Positions 1 to 6,357 of a DNA stretch of 10,447 nucleotides are shown one piece after another (position 1 is the stretch's first letter; each line of letters begins with the position of its first letter). Source of the DNA: Nitriliruptoraceae bacterium (GTDB lineage Bacteria > Actinomycetota > Nitriliruptoria > Nitriliruptorales > Nitriliruptoraceae); contig SKTN01000285.1 of assembly GCA_007117945.1 (NCBI GenBank), forward strand, positions 1-10,447, in the 5' to 3' direction. The position numbers and the translations under genes are program-made. The notes under the pieces were generated by a model. It did not search any database. It was not told the origin of the DNA and saw only the letters and a list, made by a program, of their open reading frames with translations.

Positions 1-2
1 AG

Positions 3-2624
3 ACCATCGACGTCGCCGTGCCCTTCGTGGGGTCGTTGTCGATGGAGCTCGACGGCCGCTTCGTCGGCATCGACGCGCCGGGCGCGTCCGTGGCCGGCAA
101 CGGCCGGGGCGACACCTTCGTCTCCTGGTCGATGGTGCTCTTCTCCCCCGTCGGGTCGGAGGAGCAGACCGTCACCTACACCGCACAGGTCACCGACGCC
201 TACGTGCCCGATGTGGTGGCGCAGTTCCTGCCCGTCGACGCCGACTCCTTCACCTCGCTCGCCGCGGTCCAGGACAACTTCGGTGCGGTGTCCGACGGGC
301 TCCGCGACCTGACGATCGGCGCGATGGAGATCAACGCCAACCTCACCGCGCTGGCGATCGGGGTCGGGCAGCTGTTCACCGGCATCGGGCGACTGTCCCG
401 TGGTGGCGGAGAGCTGGCCGAGGGGTTGAACGAGACCGCGGTGCCCGGTGCCCGGCAGCTCGCCGAGGGCACGGGTGCAGCGCGCAGCGGCTCACGGGAC
501 CTGTCGGTCGGCGCCAACACGGCCCGCGAGGGTGGACGTGAGCTGGCTGCCGGCACCGGACAGGCCAGCAGCGGCAGCCAGGAGCTGGCAGCCGGCGCAC
601 GCACGGCGCGTGATGGCGGACGCGACCTGGCCGCCGGCACCGGACAGGCCAGCAGCGGCAGCCGCGACCTCGCCGCCGGTGCACGTACCGCGCGTGACGG
701 CGGACGCGACCTGGCCGCCGGCACCGGACAGGCCAGCAGCGGCAGCCGCGACCTCGCTGCCGGGCTCGGCGACCTCAGCGCTGGTGCCGGGGAACTCTCG
801 ACGGGACTGAGCCAGGCCTTCACGGGAGGGACCGCCCTGGCAGCCGGTCTCGGCCAGCTCGAGACCGGCGCGACGCAGCTCAACACCGGGGTCTCGGGCG
901 TACGGGCAGGCATCGGCAACACGAGCGACACCGCCGCGAACGGCACGATCATCGGTGGCGTGAACTCCTTGCGCGCTGGCGCCGCCAGCATCCCGGACTC
1001 GGTCGAAGACGCGCTCGGGACCAACCTCGAGCAGGCGCTCAACCTCGTCGTGTTGCCGCAGCTGGAGACCAACCTGCGATCCGGTCTGCAAGGCAACCTC
1101 CAGGGTGCGTTGCAGACACAGGTCAAGCCTCCTCTCGTTGATGGCGTCGAGGAGGGCATCCGGACCAACCTCGGAGCAGCCCTCCAGTTGCAGCTGCGAC
1201 CGCAGCTGGTCGAGGAACTGCAGGACGAGGTCGAGGCGGGGTTGAAGTCCGCACTCCAGCCGGCACTGCAGGCGCAGCTGACCGCCAACCTCGCGGGCGC
1301 GTTGCAGGCGCAGCTAGGTCTCGACCAAGACCAGGCGACCGCCTTCGCCACCGGCTTCGCGGCGCAGTTCGCGCCAGCCTTCGTGCAGGGCATCGAGGAC
1401 ACCCCGGGCTTCGCCGAGCAGTTCGCCGCCGGGTTCGCAGCGTCGGTCGATCCAGAGCTTGAGGACGCCTTCACCAAGGTCGCGAACGACTTCGCCACGG
1501 GCTTCGCCGCGGGGTTCGAACCGCAGCTGGGCGATGCCTTCGATGAGTTCGCGGCAGTGTTCGCTCCGCTGTTCGCGGCAGGGTTCGCCGAACAGGTCGA
1601 GCCCAGCTTCACGACGTTCGCCGAGCAGTTCGCCGAGCAGTTCGCGGACGGCCTCGATGCGACCCTGAACGCGGAGTTGCTGCCTGGCTTCGACCGGTTG
1701 CTGTTCGGGCTCGACAACCCTGGCTGCGACCTGGCGAAGCCAACTGACCCCGTGAACCCCTGCGGCATCCGACAGGTTCTTGCCCTGCTCGACGCCGGGT
1801 CAGCCGATCTCGCGTCGGGAGCATCCGACGCCGGCGCCGGTAGCCGCGATCTGCGTGACGGGCTGGGTCAGCTCGATGCGGGTGGGCGCCAGCTGGCCGC
1901 AGGGTCCTCGGCTGCGGCGGCGGGCTCCCGCGATCTGCGCAACGGGCTCAGCCAGCTGGACAACGGCGCCAACCAGCTCGCCAGCGGGCTCGGCGACCTC
2001 GCCGACGGAGCCGGGCAGCTGAGCGGTGGCCTCGGACAGATCGACGACGGCGCCAACCAGCTCGCCAACGGGCTCGGTGACCTCAGCGACGGCGCCGGCG
2101 AGCTGAGCGGTGGCCTCGGACAGATCGACGACGGCGCCAACCGGCTCGCCAACGGGCTCGGTGACCTCAGCGACGGCGCCGGGCAGCTCGCCGACGGGCT
2201 GCTGCAGATCGACGACGGTGCGAACCAGCTCGCGGACGGGCTGGGCGATGCCGGCGACGGCGCGACCCAGGTCGCCGAGGGCCTGCGCACCGTGGAGGAC
2301 GCGCTCGGCGGAGCTGCCGAGGGCTCGCAGCGCCTGATCGACGAGGGCATGGACGTGCTGATCGCCAGCGCGAGCGACGCGACCGGCACCCCGGCCGTGG
2401 CCGTCGAGCATGCGATCGCCGCCGACGCGCGTGGCCGAGCCGGGGAGGGCCTGCCCTACGGCACTCCCGAGGGTGCGGTCGCCTCGGCGGTCTACCAGTT
2501 CGAGCTCGCCGGTCACGGCGGTGCGGATGAGGGACCGTCGGTGCCCGTCCGCGCCCTGGTCACCCTGCTCGGGATAGGCGTGGCATCGGGGCTGGCCCTC
2601 GTGCTGCGTCGCCGGATCGTCTGA
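3..2624 (+). CDS. Large Leu/Gly heptad-repeat surface protein, C-terminally membrane-anchored (5' end outside window)
   Basis: The frame is open to the window edge, so the true start lies upstream; 873 codons are visible. The order is: a beta-rich N-terminal region of about 110 residues; a first block of xxxLxxG heptads (nt ~370-900); a Leu/Gln-rich then Phe/Ala-rich middle (nt ~1040-1680, repeated FAAGFA/FAEQFA words); a short loop carrying the only two cysteines I see (nt ~1717-1776), possibly a disulfide; a second heptad block (nt ~1790-2300); a linker; and one C-terminal membrane segment ending in RRRIV (nt ~2546-2621). This suggests an exported protein with its C-terminus in the membrane and a long repetitive stalk. 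Such heptads occur in YhgE/Pip-type and other actinobacterial membrane proteins, but I recognise no named family for the N-terminal part. Function unknown; an envelope or adhesive role is inference. It ends convergently with the PGA operon. Confidence 0.85.
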   Translation, partial: TIDVAVPFVGSLSMELDGRFVGIDAPGASVAGNGRGDTFVSWSMVLFSPVGSEEQTVTYTAQVTDAYVPDVVAQFLPVDADSFTSLAAVQDNFGAVSDGLRDLTIGAMEINANLTALAIGVGQLFTGIGRLSRGGGELAEGLNETAVPGARQLAEGTGAARSGSRDLSVGANTAREGGRELAAGTGQASSGSQELAAGARTARDGGRDLAAGTGQASSGSRDLAAGARTARDGGRDLAAGTGQASSGSRDLAAGLGDLSAGAGELSTGLSQAFTGGTALAAGLGQLETGATQLNTGVSGVRAGIGNTSDTAANGTIIGGVNSLRAGAASIPDSVEDALGTNLEQALNLVVLPQLETNLRSGLQGNLQGALQTQVKPPLVDGVEEGIRTNLGAALQLQLRPQLVEELQDEVEAGLKSALQPALQAQLTANLAGALQAQLGLDQDQATAFATGFAAQFAPAFVQGIEDTPGFAEQFAAGFAASVDPELEDAFTKVANDFATGFAAGFEPQLGDAFDEFAAVFAPLFAAGFAEQVEPSFTTFAEQFAEQFADGLDATLNAELLPGFDRLLFGLDNPGCDLAKPTDPVNPCGIRQVLALLDAGSADLASGASDAGAGSRDLRDGLGQLDAGGRQLAAGSSAAAAGSRDLRNGLSQLDNGANQLASGLGDLADGAGQLSGGLGQIDDGANQLANGLGDLSDGAGELSGGLGQIDDGANRLANGLGDLSDGAGQLADGLLQIDDGANQLADGLGDAGDGATQVAEGLRTVEDALGGAAEGSQRLIDEGMDVLIASASDATGTPAVAVEHAIAADARGRAGEGLPYGTPEGAVASAVYQFELAGHGGADEGPSVPVRALVTLLGIGVASGLALVLRRRIV
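531..766 (+). repeat. 84-bp tandem repeat array A (28-residue units, ~2.8 copies)
   Basis: Units start at 531, 615 and 699; the third is partial. A 31-nt block beginning GCCGGCACCGGACAGG recurs identically at 549, 633 and 717, exactly 84 bp apart. Each unit encodes four heptads (RDLAAGT GQASSGS RDLAAGA RTARDGG type). The near identity at DNA level, beyond what protein conservation needs, points to recent duplication or gene conversion. Confidence 0.9.
1336..1680 (+). repeat. Degenerate Phe-Ala repeat region inside the surface protein
   Basis: The encoded segment repeats FA-x-GFA, FAEQFA and (D/E)P-x5-F words at irregular spacing of about 23 and 27 residues (for example DPELEDAF, EPQLGDAF, VEPSFTTF). 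The pattern suggests amphipathic helices with regularly placed Phe. It separates the two heptad blocks and differs from both. I do not recognise it as a named repeat. Confidence 0.6.
1941..2276 (+). repeat. 84-bp tandem repeat array B (four 28-residue units)
   Basis: Four units start at 1941, 2025, 2109 and 2193. The two central ones are nearly identical in DNA; the outer ones have diverged. Each encodes four heptads of the type GLGQIDD GANQLAN GLGDLSD GAGELSG. The period equals that of array A although the residues differ (Asp/Asn-rich here, Arg/Thr/Ser-rich in A), so the two arrays expanded independently on the same four-heptad ground plan. Confidence 0.9.
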
Positions 2625-2647
2625 CCCGCACGACCGCCCGGACCGAC

Positions 2648-2693
2648 CCGGGGTGTGCCGCCTCGCCGCTCGCGGCGAGGCGGCACACCCCGG
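2648..2693. terminator. Long perfect hairpin, probable bidirectional terminator
   Basis: A 21-bp perfect inverted repeat (arms 2648-2668 and 2673-2693) with a 4-nt CTCG loop lies 24 bp after the stop of the heptad-repeat gene. There is no T-tract on either side, as is common for hairpin terminators in high-GC actinobacteria. It sits between convergent genes, so it could stop transcription from both sides. A termination role is inferred from position and stability. Confidence 0.65.
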
Positions 2694-2713
2694 AGGCTGC
2701 GGTGTTCGCTGTG

Positions 2714-2755
2714 CAGTGGCGGTGCTCTGGGCTGGAGCCCAGGAAGCAGCCACTG
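2714..2755. repeat. Interrupted hairpin carrying the shared core CTGGGCTGGAGCCCAG
   Basis: Outer arms CAGTGGC (2714-2720) and GCCACTG (2749-2755) pair, then TGCT with AGCA, then the core CTGGGC-TGGA-GCCCAG (2727-2742); two small bulges separate the stems. The identical 16-nt core recurs at 2800-2815. The pairing of otherwise unlike flanks suggests selection for RNA or DNA structure: terminators, or a small repetitive extragenic element. Confidence 0.55.
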
Positions 2756-2786
2756 CCGGCGGGGTTCCAGCCGCTCGGGCGGCGCT

Positions 2787-2828
2787 CGGTGGTCGGTCCC
2801 TGGGCTGGAGCCCAGGGACCGACCACCG
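2787..2828. terminator. 19-bp perfect hairpin with the same CTGGGCTGGAGCCCAG core
   Basis: Arms 2787-2805 and 2810-2828 are perfectly complementary around a TGGA loop. The core at 2800-2815 equals that at 2727-2742, while the outer stems differ in sequence yet stay fully paired. It lies about 100 bp beyond the stop of the minus-strand GGT gene and may end the PGA operon transcript. No T-tract is present. Confidence 0.55.
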
Positions 2829-2841
2829 CCGGAACCGTCCG

Positions 2842-2898
2842 GGCTCGCGACCGAGCCAGACCAGCGGCATCGGTCGCGTGCAGTGCGCCTGCAGACCG
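2842..2898. other. Rest of the convergent gap: two short hairpins
   Basis: GGCTCG-CGAC-CGAGCC (2842-2857) is a 6-bp stem with a 4-nt loop. A second structure pairs CGGTC (2871-2875) with GACCG (2894-2898) and TGCAG with CTGCA inside it, with a 3-nt bulge. They lie just downstream of the GGT stop on the minus strand and could contribute to termination. No credible gene is seen between 2625 and 2931. Confidence 0.3.
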
Positions 2899-2931
2899 AC
2901 CCACCTCAGCAAGGTCCTGCCCGCCGGGCCC

Positions 2932-4710
2932 TCAGGACTCCTCGTCCCAGCCCCGGGCCTGCCACGTGCCCTGACGCCGGACGTCCTCCGCGCCCTGGAT
3001 GCTGCCCTCCTGCCAGTCGACCACCAGCACCTGCACGGCCCCGTAGTACTCGCTCGTCGGCACGAACTCGGTGACCTCGTAGCCACGGCGGACGAGGTCC
3101 TCCTCCACCGCGCTGTCGGGCTGCTCCTCCATCTCGAGGGTGTCGCCCTCGAAGTGGAACCGCGGGGCCAGCGCCGCCTCGTCGATGGGCTGGCCGTGGG
3201 CCGCCCAGCGGGTCAGGACCTGCGCCACGACGTTCGGGATGCGGCGGCCGCCCGGCGAGCCGATGCCGAGCACCGGCTGGCCGTCGTCCAGCACCACCAT
3301 CGGGGCGATGAAGCTCCGGGGGCGCTTGAGCGGTGCGACGTGGTTGATCGAGTCAGGGTCGGGCGCGAAGTTCTTCAACTGGTCGTTCATGAAGAACCCG
3401 GAGACGGGCAGCCCGGACCCGAAGAAGTTGCTCAGCGTGTTGGTCATGGAGACCATCGTCCCGTCGCGGTCGACCACCACCACATGGGTCGTGTCGGTCT
3501 CCAGATCGGTCGGCCCGTCGTCGGCGTCCAGCGGGGCGAAGCCGTCGTCGGGGATCGCCGCCGCGTAGGCCTCGCTGACCTCCGGGTCGAGGAGTGTCTC
3601 GAGGTCGACGTCCTCGACGCTCGGGTCGCCGAGGCGATCGACCCGCTGGGCGTTGGCCTGCCGCCAGGCCTGCGTGAGGACGTGGATCGCATCCGCACTG
3701 TCGGGATCGAGGTCGGCGATCCCGCGTGCCTCGGCGATCTGCAGCAGCTGCACCACGGCCGGGCTGGCCACCGGCGCCCCTCCACCCAGCAGCTCGTAGC
3801 CGGCGAACCGGCCGACGGAGGGCTCGACCTCGAGGACCTCGTAGGCCCGGAGATCATCGAGCTCGAGGCCGTCCACCGCGTCGACGATGCGCTGCCCGAC
3901 CTCGCCCCCGTAGAACGCCTCGGGGCCCTCGGACTGGATCAGGCGCAGCGCCTCGGCGTACTGCGGCTGTCGCAGGGTCGTGCCCGGCTGCACCGTGACC
4001 CCGTCGGGGTAGAACCGCGGCAGCAGGTGGATCGGCATGCGGAAGTCCGCCTCCTCCAGCCGTTCGGTCAGGTACGGGTCGACCTCGAAGCCGTCCTCCG
4101 CGAGCCGGACGGCGAACTCGATGAGGTCCTCGAGGTCGACCGAGCCGTGCTCCTCGTGGACGTGGGCCATCCCGGCGACGAACCCCGGCACCCCGATGTC
4201 CGAGGCGGGCGGCTCACCGCTCAGCGGCGCCACCTCCCGGTAGTCGTAGGAGCGAGGCGGGGTGTCGTCGGGCTCCACCAGCAGCAGTGCCCCGCCCCCA
4301 CCGATGCCCGACCCGAAGGGCTCGACGACCCCGAGGGTGTAGGCCACGGCGACCGCGGCGTCGACGGCGTTGCCGCCGCCCGCCAGGACCTCCATCCCCA
4401 CCTCGACGGCCAGGGGGTGGCTCGCGCTCACGCCGATGCTGTCCAGGCGGGCAGGTGGGGCGGTCTCCGCCTCATCCGGGCTGATGTCGGGGACCTCAGC
4501 CTCCGGATCGCGAGGCCGGAGCTGGATCGTGTCGCGCTCACCGGGATCGGGCAGCGCGGCCTCCGCCTCGCGGTGGTCCTCCGTGAGCTCCTGGTCGAGG
4601 AGTGCGGCGCGCTCCTCGCGGTCCCGCGGTTGGTTGTACGCGGCGACGGACAGCAGGCCGAGGCCGACCACCACCGTCAGCACGTAGTTGAGCCACCGGT
4701 TGGTCATCAC
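2932..4710 (-). CDS. ggt: Membrane-tethered gamma-glutamyltransferase, CapD-like PGA-processing enzyme
   Basis: A 592-residue N-terminal-nucleophile enzyme of the GGT family, which self-cleaves before a Thr that then transfers or hydrolyses gamma-glutamyl groups. Visible motifs: GSGIGGGG (133-140), the substrate Arg in YREVAP (R158), nucleophile T407 in TTH with partner T425, NDQLKNF (442-448) and GSPGG (484-488). Residues ~9-23 form a membrane helix; a charged linker runs to ~89, so the catalytic part probably acts outside the membrane. Asn447 replaces E. coli Asp433, and the stretch from F448 to S466 is about 10 residues shorter than in E. coli, so the lid loop is missing. It is last in the operon, where capD sits in Bacillus anthracis, so PGA trimming or anchoring is the likely job. 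The GTG start forms GTGA with the pgsA stop and has a weak GGAA 9-10 nt upstream; ATG at 4707 is the alternative. General GGT is less likely. Confidence 0.9.
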   Translation of the reverse strand: MMTNRWLNYVLTVVVGLGLLSVAAYNQPRDREERAALLDQELTEDHREAEAALPDPGERDTIQLRPRDPEAEVPDISPDEAETAPPARLDSIGVSASHPLAVEVGMEVLAGGGNAVDAAVAVAYTLGVVEPFGSGIGGGGALLLVEPDDTPPRSYDYREVAPLSGEPPASDIGVPGFVAGMAHVHEEHGSVDLEDLIEFAVRLAEDGFEVDPYLTERLEEADFRMPIHLLPRFYPDGVTVQPGTTLRQPQYAEALRLIQSEGPEAFYGGEVGQRIVDAVDGLELDDLRAYEVLEVEPSVGRFAGYELLGGGAPVASPAVVQLLQIAEARGIADLDPDSADAIHVLTQAWRQANAQRVDRLGDPSVEDVDLETLLDPEVSEAYAAAIPDDGFAPLDADDGPTDLETDTTHVVVVDRDGTMVSMTNTLSNFFGSGLPVSGFFMNDQLKNFAPDPDSINHVAPLKRPRSFIAPMVVLDDGQPVLGIGSPGGRRIPNVVAQVLTRWAAHGQPIDEAALAPRFHFEGDTLEMEEQPDSAVEEDLVRRGYEVTEFVPTSEYYGAVQVLVVDWQEGSIQGAEDVRRQGTWQARGWDEES

Positions 4711-5894
4711 GGCGCAGCCGTTCCGGCGACGTGGCGATGGTCCAGTTCGGTCACGAGCACGTCATCATGGCGTTCCCAGGGCAGGTCCGGACCCCGGAGG
4801 CGGTCGAAGATCCGAGCGCGGCGGTAGGGGCCCAGGAGCCCGGCGGCCACCCTCGGTGTCCCCTCCCTGATCACGATCGGCACGAAGCTGACCCGCGCTC
4901 GACCGTCGGCACCGAGCTCGTACCGCACCAGCGTGGACTCGCGTGTGCGGGACCACCCCTGGTCGAACACGAAGTTGCCGAGGCTGTACAGCACGAGGGT
5001 GTCGTCGATGCGCTCGACCGACTGCAGCACATGGGGGTGGTGGCCGATCACGATGTCGGCACCGGAGGCCGCCGCCATCTCCGCGAGATCCCGCTGCTGG
5101 CGTGTCGGCGCGAAGCCGTACTCCGTGCCCCAGTGGAAGTGGGTGATCACGAGATCGGCGTTCGCGTCCGCCTCGCGGATCAGGCGGCTGGCACGCTGCT
5201 CCTCGGCCGACAGCACGCCGCCCTGGAAGGCCCGGGCGACGAAGCCCACCACGTAGGCGTCGGAGAACGCCAGCGTGGCCACCCGCACGCCACCGTGCTC
5301 CTGGTAGTCGATCCGCGTGGCGTCATCCAGGGTCGCACCGGCACCGGCGTAGGCCAGGCCTGCCGCATCCAGCGCGGCGAGCGTGTCGCGCAGGCCCGGG
5401 ATGCCGTGGTCCATCAGATGGTTGTTCGCGAGCGCCAGGGTGGTGAACCCGGCCTCCGCCAGCGCCTGCGCGGTCGGCGAGCCGCTCGAGAGGTGGATGA
5501 GCTTGTCGGCCTCCGGCAGCTCGTCCGACCGGTCGGTGATGACCTGTTCCAGGTTGCCCGTCACGTAGTCGGCGTCGAGCAGCGGGGCGACGTCGGCGAG
5601 CACGTGGTCCTGCCCGTAGCGCTCGGTGACCTCCTCGACGTGCCGGCCGAACATCAGGTCGCCGACCATCACGGCCGAGAAGACCACGTCCTCGCTCGTC
5701 GTGTCGGTGGGCGCGGCCGCCGCGACCCCCTCGTCGAGGACCCCGGAGGTCTGGAGCGCGACGAGCAGTGCACCCGCCAGCAGCAGGGCGAGCATCGTGT
5801 CGCGTCCGGCGGTGCGTACCTGACGGCGCAGCCGCCGTTGCAGCCGCTCCCGCCGGGTGAGCGGGAGACGCGTGGGGCCCTCGGCGTCGGTCAT
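4707..5894 (-). CDS. pgsA: PGA synthase component PgsA/CapA (metallophosphatase-like fold)
   Basis: A 395-residue protein of the PGA_cap family, the membrane-bound, outward-facing part of the PGA synthase, thought to aid polymer transport or elongation. Residues 9-31 are Arg-rich and probably cytoplasmic, 33-48 form one membrane helix, and the rest is predicted extracellular. Family motifs are in order: GDLMFGRHV (78-86), GNLE (113-116), LANNH (155-159), HWGTEY (254-259), GHHPHVLQ (284-291) and YSLGNFVFDQ (303-312). These match the family's predicted metal-binding Asp, Asn and His residues, though catalysis is not established for the family. It starts 7 bp after pgsC and overlaps the GGT start. 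Only GAGG directly touching the ATG is seen as a ribosome site, so it is probably coupled to pgsC translation. Confidence 0.93.
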   Translation of the reverse strand: MTDAEGPTRLPLTRRERLQRRLRRQVRTAGRDTMLALLLAGALLVALQTSGVLDEGVAAAAPTDTTSEDVVFSAVMVGDLMFGRHVEEVTERYGQDHVLADVAPLLDADYVTGNLEQVITDRSDELPEADKLIHLSSGSPTAQALAEAGFTTLALANNHLMDHGIPGLRDTLAALDAAGLAYAGAGATLDDATRIDYQEHGGVRVATLAFSDAYVVGFVARAFQGGVLSAEEQRASRLIREADANADLVITHFHWGTEYGFAPTRQQRDLAEMAAASGADIVIGHHPHVLQSVERIDDTLVLYSLGNFVFDQGWSRTRESTLVRYELGADGRARVSFVPIVIREGTPRVAAGLLGPYRRARIFDRLRGPDLPWERHDDVLVTELDHRHVAGTAAP

Positions 5895-5901
5895 CCTCGG
5901 C

Positions 5902-6357
5902 TCAGGCGAGGAGCAGGTTGACGGCGAACACGAGCAGGAACGTCAGTCCCGACAGCAGGAGCGTCGAGAACAGCGTGTGCGGCAACCCCTGCCGGGCGAT
6001 CGAGTTCGCGACCAGCCCGGGGACGATCACGCCGATGCCGCGGAACTCGTACACCTCGAAGGGCATCGCCGGGTACAGCGCGTCGAAGACGAGCTTGAAG
6101 ACGATGCCGATGCTCAGCATCGCCACGAACCGTCGGCGGCCGTAGAGGATCACGAGCCGCGACACCCCGTACTCCACCACGAGGTAGGTCGCGAAGCTGA
6201 TCAGGAAGATCGCGATCAGGAACAGCACCTGGTCGAGCACGAGGGCGAGGTAGCCGGGGACCACCAGGCCGGCGGGGATCACCCCGGTGCGCTCGGCGTA
6301 GATCAGGCTGACCACGACGCCCAGCACCAGGGACAGGTAGAGCTCGGTTCCGAACAT
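5902..6357 (-). CDS. pgsC: PGA synthase membrane subunit PgsC/CapC
   Basis: A 151-residue integral membrane protein, the usual PgsC length. It shows the family signatures MFG at the start, AERTGVIPAGLVVPGY (21-36), ILYGRRRF (70-77), FDALYPAMPFE (91-101) and EFRGIGVIVPGL (104-115). By eye they track the Bacillus PgsC closely. Hydrophobic stretches near 5-20, 40-61, 79-94 and 128-149, plus weaker ones, suggest four to six membrane passes. PgsC partners PgsB in the ATP-dependent glutamate ligase complex. Its ATG overlaps the pgsB stop (TGATG), with GGAG 7 nt upstream inside pgsB, so it is translationally coupled. Confidence 0.96.
   Translation of the reverse strand: MFGTELYLSLVLGVVVSLIYAERTGVIPAGLVVPGYLALVLDQVLFLIAIFLISFATYLVVEYGVSRLVILYGRRRFVAMLSIGIVFKLVFDALYPAMPFEVYEFRGIGVIVPGLVANSIARQGLPHTLFSTLLLSGLTFLLVFAVNLLLA

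Noticed and set aside
531..766. CRISPR-like direct repeats
   Set aside because: The 84-bp period is in frame within a coding region, with no unique spacers between short repeats. It is a protein repeat.
2625..2931. A free-standing small pgsE/capE gene after ggt
   Set aside because: On the minus strand the gap is taken up by inverted repeats, and I see no short frame with a ribosome site and a membrane helix.
2655..3074. Small plus-strand frames over the hairpins (2655-3074, 2702-2974)
   Set aside because: They read through palindromic sequence into the antisense of ggt and have Pro/Arg-rich, motif-free products.
1800..3086. A 428-codon minus-strand frame across the heptad gene and the hairpin gap
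   Set aside because: It is a mirror of the repeats and runs through the hairpins into ggt. Long antisense frames are expected at this GC content.
2653..4827. A 724-codon plus-strand open frame opposite ggt
   Set aside because: It lies antisense to a gene with full GGT motifs and has an Arg/His/Asp-rich composition typical of the complement of a GC-rich gene. No family motif or ribosome site is seen.
4731..5921. A 396-codon plus-strand frame opposite pgsA, and similar long frames opposite pgsB (6432-7778)
   Set aside because: They are antisense shadows of genes whose motifs are unmistakable, with His/Val/Gly/Arg-rich products.
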